Shown: one piece after another, positions 63,791-64,000 of the stretch
Layout: every line of letters starts with the position of its first letter
Numbering within the stretch: position 1 is the stretch's first letter
DNA from: Larkinella soli
GTDB taxonomy: Bacteria > Bacteroidota > Bacteroidia > Cytophagales > Spirosomataceae
DNA length: 64,000 bases
Reading direction: 5' to 3'
NCBI RefSeq assembly: GCF_003703975.1
Contig: NZ_QTJY01000001.1
Span: 186,001 to 250,000 of the forward strand
Notes under the pieces: model-generated
The model's input: only the letters and a program-made list of their open reading frames with translations
Told to the model about the DNA's origin: nothing
The model's database searches: none
Translations under genes and position numbers: made by a program

Positions 63791-64000
63791 CTAATGTAAT
63801 GGCCGCATTTTGATCATGCCGCCCCGGACGTCGGCGATGGAATGTTCGATGACGAAGGCTTTTTCGTCCACCTCCATCAGCTTGTCTTTCAGGCGCGTAA
63901 TTTCCAGGCGGGTAACGACCGCATACAGGATATTGATGTCGTTTTCCCGTAAACCGCGTTTCCCGTACCCTTTCTCCCCTTTAAGGACGGTAACACCCCG
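63791..64000 (-). CDS. YitT-family membrane protein, C-terminal part only (DUF2179)
   Basis: The frame ends with TAG at 63791-63793 and continues past the right edge, so only the last ~69 residues are present. They read as a DUF2179 domain: GVTVLKGEKGYGKRG, NDINILYAVVTRLEITRLK, VDEKAFVIEHSIADVRGG. This domain closes YitT-type proteins, which have several membrane helices in the missing N-terminal part. Function of the family is unknown. It is convergent with the sirtuin gene. Confidence 0.85.
   Translation of the reverse strand, partial: RGVTVLKGEKGYGKRGLRENDINILYAVVTRLEITRLKDKLMEVDEKAFVIEHSIADVRGGMIKMRPLH

Noticed and set aside
1-64000. tRNA, rRNA, CRISPR arrays, insertion sequences or prophage
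   Set aside because: No cloverleaf-like, spacer-repeat, transposase or phage gene patterns were recognised in reading either strand.

Overview
The window looks like a chromosomal segment from a Bacteroidota bacterium, most likely a high-GC member of the Cytophagales (Spirosoma/Larkinella-like; genus not provable here). The reasons are recurrent TAnnTTTG promoter elements just upstream of genes, no clear Shine-Dalgarno sequences, several LytS/YehU-type histidine kinases with a LytTR regulator, a TonB-dependent receptor, and a membrane pyrophosphatase of the Flavobacterium johnsoniae type. I saw no rRNA, tRNA, CRISPR array, transposase or phage gene. Most of the window is ordinary, densely packed chromosome.

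Layout. 1-6429: a truncated secreted esterase, then a rightward six-gene run (esterase-like hydrolase, DinB-fold protein, ATP-grasp ligase, YbdK-like carboxylate-amine ligase, class I glutamine amidotransferase, circularly permuted ATP-grasp enzyme). This amidoligase set is the best candidate for an undescribed pathway. 6442-18584: an outer-membrane-type protein, a class III aminotransferase, an RND efflux pair under a GntR/FCD regulator with a repeated operator-like site, a PIF1-like helicase and a penicillin-acylase homologue. 18690-23341: VOC protein, thioredoxin, DNA polymerase III alpha. 23452-32545: a leftward run PIG-L deacetylase > 5-oxoprolinase > cyclase > Nramp-like transporter > lipoprotein. 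The transporter has lost the canonical Nramp metal ligands, which fits a pathway transporter for 5-oxoproline-like compounds rather than a metal importer.

32771-44151: membrane pyrophosphatase, L25, PRPP synthetase, a membrane-anchored AraC regulator next to an Lnt-like acyltransferase, PAP2 phosphatase, TrpRS, a DUF2461 protein and a TonB-dependent receptor. Two copies of an AT-rich hairpin repeat sit in intergenic gaps here. 44364-48484: three tandem LytS-type kinases plus one LytTR regulator; a fourth kinase lies alone at 53660-55000. 49086-53296: a membrane SGNH protein, SRPBCC protein, an unknown protein, a Crp-like regulator and a flavin monooxygenase. 55182-64000: aconitase, a GT2/GT-C pair, topoisomerase I, a sirtuin lacking the usual zinc cysteines, and a truncated YitT-family gene.

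The regulatory signals are sequence-pattern calls only. The strongest are three rho-independent terminators and the TAnnTTTG promoters. Several open-frame starts were moved downstream to the first methionine consistent with a signal peptide, family start or promoter position.
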